A stretch of 24,203 bases of DNA from GCA-2683135 sp964507445 (GTDB lineage Bacteria; Planctomycetota; GCA-002687715). The DNA is taken from positions 1-24,203 of the forward strand of contig CAZDQF010000030.1 in the NCBI GenBank assembly GCA_964507445.1, written 5' to 3'. Under the pieces are notes generated by a model. That model was not told the origin of the DNA, searched no databases, and was given only the letters and a program-made list of their open reading frames with translations. Made by a program: the position numbers and the translations under genes. This document shows, one piece after another, positions 1 to 6,613 of this stretch; the stretch's first letter is position 1, and every line of letters begins with the position of its first letter.

Positions 1-77
1 CTGCCCCTCGATTCGGAGCCGCTGGGGAGGGTTCCTGCCACCTTTCCCCGGCCGTGGGGCGGCGGGCCCGCCCCCCG

Positions 78-132
78 CCCCCCCCCCCCCCCCCGTGGTG
101 CGCGGGGGGGCGGGCGGCGGGGGGGGGGGGGG
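78..132. repeat. C17 / G14 homopolymer inverted repeat
   Basis: A run of 17 C (78-94) is followed after a short GTGGTGCGC spacer by G-rich sequence (104-132) that ends in 14 consecutive G. The arms are complementary, so the segment could fold into one long GC hairpin. It lies just upstream of the radical SAM gene. Any reading frame through it translates only as poly-Pro, Gly or Arg. Such tracts are typical sequencing or assembly artefacts but can also be real slippage-prone DNA; the sequence alone cannot decide. Confidence 0.85.
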
Positions 133-143
133 CCCCCGTTGTT

Positions 144-149
144 TATGGT
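144..149 (+). promoter_or_regulatory. -10-like hexamer TATGGT, 6 nt before the radical SAM start
   Basis: TATGGT fits the TANNNT form of a -10 element and ends exactly 6 nt before the ATG at 156. There is no Shine-Dalgarno-like sequence in the gap. Transcription would then begin at or next to the start codon, giving a leaderless mRNA. The -35 region would fall in the G homopolymer, so nothing can be said about it. Confidence 0.4.
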
Positions 150-155
150 GATCAC

Positions 156-1235
156 ATGAGCACGCCGCCCATCGCACCCAAGCGAGCCCAGGAGTTGGAC
201 AATGCCATGCGGATTGCGGAGGACGTCATATCCGCCCGCACTGAGTGGTCCGGTCGGCCCTTCCACGTGGAGATCTCCACCAACAATGCGTGCAATCTCT
301 CCTGTGTCATGTGCGAGCGCCCGGATCTGTCCTTCATCAACGGCGAGAAGCTGGATGTCATCGGGGACGCCGTGTTCCCCAACGCTTCGGTGATCACCCC
401 CTCGGCCACGTCGGAGCCCGCCATGGGGGACTTCGACAAGATCCTGGACCACTGCGAGAAGCACGACCTGCGGCTCAACCTGATCACCAACGGCAACCTG
501 ATCACGGATCGCCACATCGAGCGGCTCCGTGGCCGGGTGTTCAAGGTGGACTTCTCCATCGACTCCCACATCCCGTCCATCTACGAGGAGATCCGGGTCG
601 GGGGGCGCTACGAGCGCATGCTGGCGGGGCTCCGTCGGCTGGTGAAGCTGCAGCAGGAAGAGGGCTTCCGGCTCACCCTCATCGTGGTGCTCATGAAGCA
701 CAACCTGACCACCCTGGACGGCACCCTGACCTTCGCGAAGCAGGAGGGCATCCACCACGTTCGCATCCAGAAGATGCTCCCCTTCTTTCACGACCCGCAC
801 CGTTTCGACGTGGACGATCACTTCACCGCCGCCGAGGTCCGCCACCACCTGGATCGGGCCCTGGAGGCGGCGCGGCGAGAGAAGGTGGACCTGGAGCTGG
901 CCCTGGACCCGGTGGAGCAGGTCACCCACGAACAGACCCCCCACCCGGGACTCACCCCGCCGGTCGTGGTGGACACCATCTACCACGCCCTGATGGAGAA
1001 GAACCCGGGGTTCTGCTACCAGCTCGCCACCTACGTCCGCATCATCCCCAACGGCAACGTCTACCCGTGCTGCCGCGGCTGGGACGAGCACCTGCTCATG
1101 GGCAACATCTTCGAGCAGTCCTTCGACGAGATCTGGAACGGGGCGGAGTACCAGAAGCTGCGCCAGGAGTTCCTCAGCGGCGAGCTGCGGACGGGCTGCA
1201 AGAACTGCACCCTGTCGGGCCAGGGGACGTTGTAG
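156..1235 (+). CDS. Radical SAM/SPASM domain protein
   Basis: A 359-residue radical SAM enzyme, start chosen at ATG 156; the frame is open upstream only through the homopolymer. The iron-sulfur/SAM motif CxxxCxxC is at Cys46, Cys50 and Cys53 (ACNLSCVMC), followed by a TIM-barrel-like region with an LITNGNLIT strand. The C-terminus looks like a SPASM-type auxiliary cluster domain: Cys287, Cys305-Cys306 and a CKNC pair (Cys348, Cys351), with the usual NGNVYPCC and MGNIFE...IWNG signatures. SPASM proteins modify peptides, proteins or other substrates by radical chemistry. No precursor peptide or partner gene is visible beside it, so the substrate is unknown. The gene stands alone and converges with the small leftward gene. 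Family assignment is firm; specific function is open. Confidence 0.93.
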   Translation: MSTPPIAPKRAQELDNAMRIAEDVISARTEWSGRPFHVEISTNNACNLSCVMCERPDLSFINGEKLDVIGDAVFPNASVITPSATSEPAMGDFDKILDHCEKHDLRLNLITNGNLITDRHIERLRGRVFKVDFSIDSHIPSIYEEIRVGGRYERMLAGLRRLVKLQQEEGFRLTLIVVLMKHNLTTLDGTLTFAKQEGIHHVRIQKMLPFFHDPHRFDVDDHFTAAEVRHHLDRALEAARREKVDLELALDPVEQVTHEQTPHPGLTPPVVVDTIYHALMEKNPGFCYQLATYVRIIPNGNVYPCCRGWDEHLLMGNIFEQSFDEIWNGAEYQKLRQEFLSGELRTGCKNCTLSGQGTL

Positions 1236-1313
1236 GCGGTCGACTGGTCAGCGATCGCCGAAGTCCAGGCCTCACGTCGCGTCGTCGCTGATGCGTTGCG
1301 TCGAACAGGCCAA

Positions 1314-1629
1314 TCAGGCGCTCGGGTCGCTCCGGCCGGCATCCGGAGCTTGATCGGCTTCGAGCGGGTCCGTCGGTCTCTCGTCGCCGACGCGTGAGGG
1401 TAACCCGAGCTTGAGCCCCACGGCCAGCAGGGCGGTCCAGAAGAGGCAGCCCAGGGCGGTTATGGAGAGGATCTCCCCCTCTGACGAGCCCGGTGCGATG
1501 GGGCCCATGTCATTGACCATGTCGCTGATTGCGCTGATGCCCTCAACGAGGCGGTAGCCACCAAAGGAGAACAAGATGGCACCCAGCCCCCCCCCTGAAG
1601 GCGGCCCGCGTGGCTTGGCTGTCGGTCAT
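1314..1629 (-). CDS. Small two-helix membrane protein, frame broken at a G8 tract
   Basis: As written, the open frame begins at a TTG (1574) and gives 86 residues (FSFGGYRLVEG...). An ATG at 1629 opens a different frame (MTDSQATRAAFRGG). Removing one base from the eight-base homopolymer at 1587-1594 joins the two into a 104-residue protein. It would have two hydrophobic segments, at about residues 13-34 and 53-74, and an acidic hydrophilic tail. No recognised family. It is either a sequencing or assembly indel, a slippage-regulated gene, or a recent pseudogene; the smooth join argues that the full-length frame is ancestral. No clear Shine-Dalgarno precedes ATG 1629. Confidence 0.5.
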
Positions 1630-1684
1630 GAGGAGAGCTTGGTCGCAGACCGTGCGGGGTTCGTCATAATGCACCGCAAAGTGG

Positions 1685-1712
1685 TTGACAGTTCATGCGG
1701 GTGCGTTAATCT
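1685..1712 (+). promoter_or_regulatory. Possible housekeeping promoter of the ECF sigma operon
   Basis: A perfect TTGACA (1685-1690) is followed after 16 bp by TAATCT (1707-1712), a partial -10 match. Transcription would start near 1720, about 30 nt before the sigma gene. TTG 1685 is also a possible in-frame start codon for that gene; reading it as a -35 box is a better explanation. Confidence 0.45.
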
Positions 1713-1747
1713 GCGCCGGGAAGAGCGTGGCCCGGGATCGGAGCATC

Positions 1748-2314
1748 ATGCCCCGGGTGGATCTGGATGGAGTCTTCGAGCGCTTGAGGCGTGACGAGTC
1801 GGAGGCCTGGAGGGAGCTGCTGGAGTGGTTGCGCCACCGGATGCTTCGTCTGCTCGCCCGCCGCGGCGTGGATGAGGAGCTGGCGGAGGACGTGGTCCAG
1901 GAGTCCCTGGCCATTGTCTGGCAGCGCTGGGACAGCGTGCGGGAGCCTTCCCGGTTCTGGTCCTGGGTGGTGAGCGTGGTGCTCAACCGGATGCGGAGCG
2001 CGGTGGCTCGGACGCGCTGCGTGGAGCCGCTGGACGAGGAGCGGTCCTGCGTCCCGGGGGACCCTTGCCGGGGGCTGCTGCAAGCGGAGGCCCGGCGCTG
2101 GATCGAGGCGCGCCTCGCCACCCTGGCGCCGGAGTATCGGAGCGCCGTGCGCCTGCGGGTCCTCGAGGCCATGGAGCCGTCGGAGGCGGCCCGTCGCATG
2201 GGGGTGAGCCGAGCCCGGCTGCGACGCTTGCTGCACCAGGGAAAGAGCTCGTTCCGATCCTCCGCTGGAGGAGAGGGAGAGCGTTGGTGCGACGCCGTGG
2301 GGGTGGCCGGATGA
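1748..2314 (+). CDS. RNA polymerase sigma factor, ECF type
   Basis: A 188-residue sigma-70 family protein with only regions 2 and 4. Region 2 is at about residues 20-90, with the acidic GVDEELAEDVVQESLAIVWQRW helix region used for core binding and -10 recognition. Region 4 is at about residues 118-170, where SEAARRMGVSRARLRRLLHQGK is a helix-turn-helix for -35 binding. ATG 1748 is preferred over TTG 1685: it has a GGAG at suitable spacing, the protein then begins normally, and the upstream TTG overlaps a promoter-like TTGACA. The sigma factor is followed by genes for secreted TPR and FecR-like proteins, which suggests they form its output or sensing partners. No anti-sigma factor with a cytoplasmic sigma-binding domain is encoded nearby. 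Confidence 0.9.
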   Translation: MPRVDLDGVFERLRRDESEAWRELLEWLRHRMLRLLARRGVDEELAEDVVQESLAIVWQRWDSVREPSRFWSWVVSVVLNRMRSAVARTRCVEPLDEERSCVPGDPCRGLLQAEARRWIEARLATLAPEYRSAVRLRVLEAMEPSEAARRMGVSRARLRRLLHQGKSSFRSSAGGEGERWCDAVGVAG

Positions 2315-2366
2315 CGGATTCGAGGGAGCGGGTCCATATCGGCGGTGGGAGCCAGGAGTGAGGACC

Positions 2367-3134
2367 ATGAAGAGGTGTTTGATGTTGGCGTTGGTGATGG
2401 GGAGCCTGCCCCTGATCGGATGGGGGCAGGACAGCGCCCGGACCCTGTTGTCGGCGGCGCGCAAGCGGGCCCTGGACGCCCGCGTGGAGGAGGGGGCCGG
2501 CAAGACCGCGGTGTACGAGGACTGCGTCCGGTTGCTGCGCCTGATCCCGGAGCGTTACCCGGAGGAGGGGCCCGCCGTGGCCCGGGCCTGGCTGGAGTTG
2601 GGGAGGACCTACCGTCGCCTGGACCGGCTGCCGGACGCGCAGCAGGCCCTTCAGACCGCGTCGCGCATGGACGGAGAGCCAAGGGTCTCCACTGCTGCGT
2701 TGCATGACCTGGCGTCCCTGCACCGTCGAGCGGGTCGCAGACCGGAGGCGGCCGCTGCGTTACGGGCGGTGGTGGACGGTTATCCGGGTCAGGCCAGGTC
2801 ACGAGCCCGTGCGCTGACCCGGTTGGCGAGCCTGGAGCGGCAGGGCAAGCGGATTGAGAATGCCCGGGGCTTGCTGCGGCAGTGCCTGAAGGAGCACGGC
2901 GACCTGTGGCGTCAGAGCGTGGACGCCCTGGACGCCCTGGTGGCGCTGGAGCTGGCCGCCAAGGACCTGGCCTCGGCGCGTCGTTGCCTGGACGCTCACA
3001 CGGCGGCCCTTCGCGCCCGGTTCTCCGCCACCGACGACGAGGACAGCCTGGAGCGTGCCCTGGCGCGGATGGGAGCCAGGGCCCGGCTCGCCAAGGCGGA
3101 GGCGGGGTCCGACGGCGACCAGTCGCCGCGGTGA
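2367..3134 (+). CDS. Secreted tetratricopeptide-repeat protein
   Basis: A 255-residue protein with a basic, hydrophobic N-terminal signal peptide (KRCLMLALVMGSLPLIGWG), then almost entirely helical repeats. TPR-like units are visible: AVARAWLELGRTYRRLDRLPDAQQALQ, then TAALHDLASLHRRAGRRPEAAAALRAV, then a further unit around SRARALTRLASLERQGKRIENARGLL. TPR arrays are protein-interaction scaffolds. ATG 2367 is chosen because it has GGAG/GAGG upstream; GTG 2358, in frame, would add three residues. It lies 52 bp after the sigma gene and overlaps the next gene by 4 bp, so all three are probably co-transcribed. The binding partner is unknown; the coupled FecR-like protein is the obvious candidate. 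Confidence 0.75.
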   Translation: MKRCLMLALVMGSLPLIGWGQDSARTLLSAARKRALDARVEEGAGKTAVYEDCVRLLRLIPERYPEEGPAVARAWLELGRTYRRLDRLPDAQQALQTASRMDGEPRVSTAALHDLASLHRRAGRRPEAAAALRAVVDGYPGQARSRARALTRLASLERQGKRIENARGLLRQCLKEHGDLWRQSVDALDALVALELAAKDLASARRCLDAHTAALRARFSATDDEDSLERALARMGARARLAKAEAGSDGDQSPR

Positions 3135-4306
3135 TCCGCAGGCTCGTGACGGCGTCGTTGTCGCTCGTGATCCTGATCACGGACGGCGCCGTGGCGCGGC
3201 CGCTGGGTTGGGCCCTGCTGGTGTCGGAGACGCCCCTCGGTGCCTGGAGCCCCGGTCAGCGCTTCCCCCTGCCTCACGCCCTGGAGGTGGGGCGGCGCGC
3301 GGAGCCCGTGGCCGTCCGCACTCACGCCGGCAGCTGGGTCTGGCCCGATCCGGATACGCGGTTGGTGCTGGATCGCAGAGGGGTGCGGCTGTCCCGAGGC
3401 GGGGCGGTGGTGCAGGCGGGGCGGCGGGCCGTCCGGGTCAGCGCGGAGGGTTCGACCGTCGTGGTCCTGCGCGGTCACGTGCGGGTCCGCCGGGATGTGG
3501 GTGGCGGCGTGCTCCTGCTGGTCCAGGAGGGGCAGCTGCTGTTCGAGGGACGCACCCACCGCGCCGGGTCGGCCTTGCGTTGGCGACCGCAGCGGCGGCC
3601 GACCCTGCGCCCGTGGCCCCGCGGGTCGCGGGTGGCTCGTTCGTGTGGGGGCGAGACGCCGCGCTTCGACGGTGCTCCTGGCCCCGCCCTGCCCCAGGTC
3701 CTCTTTCATGAGTGGAGGTTCCGGCGCCAGCTGCTGCGGGTCTGCGCGGAGGGCCATGTCCGGCATCGGTGGCTGGCGCTGGCGTTGGTGCTGGAGACCG
3801 GTACTCCGGTCCAGCGGGCGGCGGCCGCGGGGCTCGCCCGCGGGGTGGAGGTCCGCCGGTTGTTGCACGTCCTCCGAGCCGCCCGACACGACGCCGATGA
3901 GCGGGTCCGCCGCGCCGCCCGGTCCGCGCTGGCGCGCCGCCACCACCGCATGGCGGAGCCCGTCAGCGGCGACCTCCTCAAGGACCCCCGGGTGGTCCGG
4001 ATGGTGCGGCATCGGGAGATGCTGCGAGCCCGGTTCGATGCGGTGATCGCGCGGGGTGGCGGTGGCCCGCTCATCGAGCTGTCCCGGTGGCCCGGCTTTC
4101 AGGTCCTGGACCGGGTCGTGGGAGAGCTCCGGAGCGCTCCTGACGCCGCCGTGCCGGGCAGACTTCGAATCCTGGAGCAGGTCCTGGGTCGGGAGGTGAG
4201 TCAGGAGGCCCGCGCTCGCCTGAGTGATCGTCGCGCGGCCCTGCTGCTCGCCCAGACCGTGGGGCGTGCTTTTCAGCCGCCGGGGGAAGGGCTGCTGCTG
4301 CCGTGA
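3131..4306 (+). CDS. Secreted FecR-like / HEAT-like Arg-rich protein
   Basis: A 391-residue protein starting at a GTG whose GTGA overlaps the TGA of the TPR gene, a typical translational-coupling arrangement. An N-terminal signal peptide (about residues 1-22, cleavage after AVA) is followed by a beta-rich stretch at residues 80-146 (LVLDRRGVRLSRGGAVVQ...VVVLRGHVRVRRD...LLLVQEGQLLFEG). This stretch resembles FecR-type ligand or signal domains. Residues 215-275 have the alternating helix pattern of HEAT-like repeats (TPVQRAAAAGLARGVEVRRLL, DADERVRRAARSALARR). FecR proteins normally relay a signal to an ECF sigma factor, which fits the sigma gene upstream, but no transmembrane anti-sigma part is visible after the signal peptide. 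The protein is unusually arginine-rich. Domain calls are by pattern only. Confidence 0.6.
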   Translation: MIRRLVTASLSLVILITDGAVARPLGWALLVSETPLGAWSPGQRFPLPHALEVGRRAEPVAVRTHAGSWVWPDPDTRLVLDRRGVRLSRGGAVVQAGRRAVRVSAEGSTVVVLRGHVRVRRDVGGGVLLLVQEGQLLFEGRTHRAGSALRWRPQRRPTLRPWPRGSRVARSCGGETPRFDGAPGPALPQVLFHEWRFRRQLLRVCAEGHVRHRWLALALVLETGTPVQRAAAAGLARGVEVRRLLHVLRAARHDADERVRRAARSALARRHHRMAEPVSGDLLKDPRVVRMVRHREMLRARFDAVIARGGGGPLIELSRWPGFQVLDRVVGELRSAPDAAVPGRLRILEQVLGREVSQEARARLSDRRAALLLAQTVGRAFQPPGEGLLLP

Positions 4307-4307
4307 T

Positions 4308-4327
4308 CCTGATTCTGCGGAATCGGG
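4308..4327 (+). terminator. Possible terminator of the sigma operon
   Basis: CCTGATTC and GAATCGGG form an 8-bp stem with one G-U pair around a TGCG loop, starting right after the stop codon of the FecR-like gene. A short T-rich stretch (TTACTTTTG) follows about 3 nt downstream. The stem is weaker than a typical intrinsic terminator in GC-rich DNA. Confidence 0.4.
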
Positions 4328-4482
4328 CCGTTACTTTTGATGGCTCGTGGGGTTTCAGGGACCGCCAACCCGTCGGCCCCATGCCGGTGGCGTCTCGCCG
4401 GCCCGATGACGGCCCGCGGGAGCACCGGACCCCTTGTGGGGGCGCGTGTTCGAAGGCGAGGGAACGCTGAGGGACAGGGATC

Positions 4483-5376
4483 ATGGCCCGCTTCATCACG
4501 ACGATTGTGACCATCCTCATCCTCACCGCTGCGCTGCGGGCGCAGGGGGCGGAGGTCAAGAAGGACCTGGTGTTCCGCAAGGTGGGTGGCCGGGACCTCA
4601 AGCTGGACCTGCACCTGCCGTCCACCAAGGGCCCTCATCCGGTGGCCCTGGTCATCCACGGCGGCGGCTGGAGGCGGGGCGGACGGCGCAGCATCAACGC
4701 CATGGCCCTGGCGCGCCTGCTCAACCGGGACGGCATCGCCGGCGCCTCCATCGACTATCGCCACGCCCCCCGCTTCACCCACCCGGCTCAGATCGAGGAC
4801 TGCCGACGCGCCGTCCAGTATCTCCGAGCCAACGCCAAGCGCCTCGGACTCGACGGGGAGCGGGTGATGGCCTGCGGCGCCAGCGCCGGAGGACACCTGG
4901 CCGCCCTGCTCGGCGCTCAGCAGGACTTCTCTGACCCCAAGTCCGAGGACCCGGTGTCTCGGGAGAGCACGCGGCCCGATCTGGTGTTGTCCTTCTTCGG
5001 CCCCATGGACCTGTCGGCGGATGAGGAGGCGACCAACTCCTGGGGGATCCGCATGGTGCAGGACTTCCTCGGCGTGAAGGACCGCTCCGAGCGATCGGTC
5101 AAGATCGCCCGTGGCGCCTCACCGGTGTACCAACTGCAGCCCGGGGCTCCTCCGTTCTTGTTCGTCCACGGCACCAAGGACCGGCTGGTGCCCCTGAGCC
5201 AGTCCTACCGCATGGCCAAGGTGCTGGATCGGGCCAAGGTGCTCAACATGGTGCTGGAGGTGCCCGGAGGGGGCCACGGCGACTTCACCTTCCGGTTGGC
5301 GGGGAGCAAGCCGGGGAAGGAGCCGGGCTACTGGCGTAAGGCCCGAGCCTTCCTCGAGAAGCACTGGTTGGACTGA
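4483..5376 (+). CDS. Secreted alpha/beta hydrolase (esterase-like)
   Basis: A 297-residue protein with a signal peptide (ARFITTIVTILILTAALRAQ, cleavage near residues 20-23). It has the fold markers of the esterase/lipase group of alpha/beta hydrolases. The oxyanion-hole motif HGGGW is at 59-63 and the nucleophile elbow GASAGG places Ser134 as catalytic. HGTKDRLVP gives Asp233 and GGGHGD gives His265. Length and order match secreted carbohydrate or short-chain esterases of the HGGG type, such as those annotated BD-FAE-like, but the substrate cannot be read from sequence. ATG 4483 follows an AGGGA-like site. It is separated from the sigma operon by 176 bp and is probably transcribed on its own. 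Confidence 0.85.
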   Translation: MARFITTIVTILILTAALRAQGAEVKKDLVFRKVGGRDLKLDLHLPSTKGPHPVALVIHGGGWRRGGRRSINAMALARLLNRDGIAGASIDYRHAPRFTHPAQIEDCRRAVQYLRANAKRLGLDGERVMACGASAGGHLAALLGAQQDFSDPKSEDPVSRESTRPDLVLSFFGPMDLSADEEATNSWGIRMVQDFLGVKDRSERSVKIARGASPVYQLQPGAPPFLFVHGTKDRLVPLSQSYRMAKVLDRAKVLNMVLEVPGGGHGDFTFRLAGSKPGKEPGYWRKARAFLEKHWLD

Positions 5377-5405
5377 CCGGGGCTGGATCGGACCCGCCGG
5401 CGATC

Positions 5406-5411
5406 TATGAT
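5406..5411 (+). promoter_or_regulatory. -10-like hexamer TATGAT, 6 nt before the fabI start
   Basis: TATGAT differs from the consensus TATAAT at one position and ends exactly 6 nt before ATG 5418. No Shine-Dalgarno is present in the intervening GCCGTC. This predicts transcription starting at the start codon (leaderless). No good -35 box is visible 16-18 bp upstream. Confidence 0.5.
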
Positions 5412-5417
5412 GCCGTC

Positions 5418-6185
5418 ATGTTGAACGGCAAGACCGGCGTCATCCTCGGCGTGGCCAACAAGCGGAGCATCGCCTGGCACATCGCCCAGTCCGCGGATCG
5501 GGAGGGTGCGCGCCTGATCCTCACCTACCAGAACGAGCGCCTGCTCCGCGGCGTCGAGCCGTTGCTCGAGCAGCTCTCCCAGCCTCCGTTGCTGTTCCCG
5601 TGCGACGTCACGGATGAGGCGGGGATGGACAGCTTGTTCGACTCCATCCGCTCCGAGGTCGGGCACCTGGACTTCCTGGTCCACGGCCTGGCCTTCTCCA
5701 AGCGGGAGGAGCTGGCGGGCCCGTTCTACGACACCAGCCTGGAGAACTGGCAGATCGCCATGCAGGTGTCGGCCTACAGCTTCCAGGCCCTGGTCCGGCG
5801 CGCCATGCCGTTGATGGAGGGGCGCTCAGGCAGCTTCATCACTCTCACCTACCTGGGGTCCGACCGGGTGGTGCCCAACTACAACATCATGGGCGTGGCG
5901 AAGGCGGCGCTGGAGTCCAGCGTCCGTTACCTGGCCGCAGACGTGGGCCCTCACGGTCACCGGGTCAACGCCATCAGCGCCGGTCCCATCAAGACCCTGG
6001 CGGCGTCGGGGGTGAAGGGGTTCAGCGGCATGCTGAACACGGTGGCCGAGCGCTCGGCCATGAAGCGCAACGTGAGCGCCGAGGAGGTGGGGAACGCGAG
6101 CGTGTTCTTCCTCTCCGACCTGTCCCGCGGCGTCACCGGCGATGTGATGTTCGTGGACGCCGGCTACCACGCCATGGGCATGTAG
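5418..6185 (+). CDS. fabI: Enoyl-[acyl-carrier-protein] reductase (NADH), FabI
   Basis: A 255-residue short-chain dehydrogenase of the FabI type, which reduces enoyl-ACP in the last step of each fatty-acid elongation cycle. The N-terminus carries the altered nucleotide-binding loop of FabI (GVILGVANKRSIAWHIA) in place of the classic TGxxxGIG. DVTDEAGM follows the fourth strand. The FabI catalytic spacing Tyr-x9-Tyr-x6-Lys is present at Tyr145, Tyr155 and Lys162 (TYLGSDRVVPNYNIMGVAK). SAGPIKTLAASG is the substrate-binding loop, and the C-terminus ends in VTGDVMFVDAGYHAMGM as in family members. Length is normal for FabI. The reductase is the probable target of triclosan-type inhibitors in this organism, by family. 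It is followed convergently by the YjbQ gene 16 bp away. Confidence 0.96.
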   Translation: MLNGKTGVILGVANKRSIAWHIAQSADREGARLILTYQNERLLRGVEPLLEQLSQPPLLFPCDVTDEAGMDSLFDSIRSEVGHLDFLVHGLAFSKREELAGPFYDTSLENWQIAMQVSAYSFQALVRRAMPLMEGRSGSFITLTYLGSDRVVPNYNIMGVAKAALESSVRYLAADVGPHGHRVNAISAGPIKTLAASGVKGFSGMLNTVAERSAMKRNVSAEEVGNASVFFLSDLSRGVTGDVMFVDAGYHAMGM

Positions 6186-6201
6186 AGGCCCCCCGACCTG
6201 A

Positions 6202-6612
6202 TCAGCCCTCGAGGATCATCAGGTCCAGGGTCCGTGTGTGGGGGCGGTGCCTGTGCTCGAACAGGAACAGGCCCTGCCAGGTCCCGCGCATCAGGTCACC
6301 GTCCGCGACGATGAAGGACTCGGAGGTCCGGGTCACCGCCGCCCGGATGTGGGACGGCATGTCGTCCGGACCTTCCGCCGTGTGGGTGTGGGCCGGGTCC
6401 CCGTCCGGGGCCAGCCGGTCGAACCAGGCCTCCAGGTCCCGTGCAGCGGACGGGTCTGCGTTCTCCTGGATCACCAGGGAGGCGCTGGTGTGGCGCAGGT
6501 AGACGCAGCAGAGTCCCTCCCGGACGCCGCTGCGGCGCACCTCGTCGCGGACCAGGTCCGTCACCTCGTGCAGCCCGCGGCCGCGGGTCTCGACGCTCAC
6601 CTGGGTACGCAT
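6202..6612 (-). CDS. YjbQ family protein (UPF0047)
   Basis: A 136-residue protein matching the YjbQ/UPF0047 family, full length. The conserved metal-binding-like signature is present: HTSASLVIQENADP (His41 and Asn51), then HTHTAEGPDDMPSHIRAA (His76, His78, Glu80-Gly81, Asp83-Asp84, His88), and the closing GTWQGLFLFEHR. Members can complement thiamin-phosphate synthase mutants weakly and are annotated as secondary thiamin-phosphate synthase; the real physiological role is unsettled. The ATG follows the stop codon of the upstream symporter by one base (TGACATG on this strand), so the two are almost certainly co-transcribed and probably coupled. Confidence 0.92.
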   Translation of the reverse strand: MRTQVSVETRGRGLHEVTDLVRDEVRRSGVREGLCCVYLRHTSASLVIQENADPSAARDLEAWFDRLAPDGDPAHTHTAEGPDDMPSHIRAAVTRTSESFIVADGDLMRGTWQGLFLFEHRHRPHTRTLDLMILEG

Positions 6613-6613
6613 G

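Noticed and set aside
1235..1259. GGCGGTC/GATCGCC hairpin after the radical SAM gene as terminator
   Set aside because: The stem has a G-U pair, an 11-nt loop and no U tract; not distinguishable from chance.
1693..3180. Long leftward open frame (495 codons) opposite the sigma and TPR genes
   Set aside because: Its translation is Pro/Arg/Ser-rich with no domain, while the opposite strand has clear sigma-factor and TPR motifs; it is an antisense shadow produced by high GC.
3055..4046. Other open frames overlapping the FecR-like gene
   Set aside because: They lack a signal peptide and domains; the frame at 3131 has a coupled start, a signal peptide and recognisable repeats.
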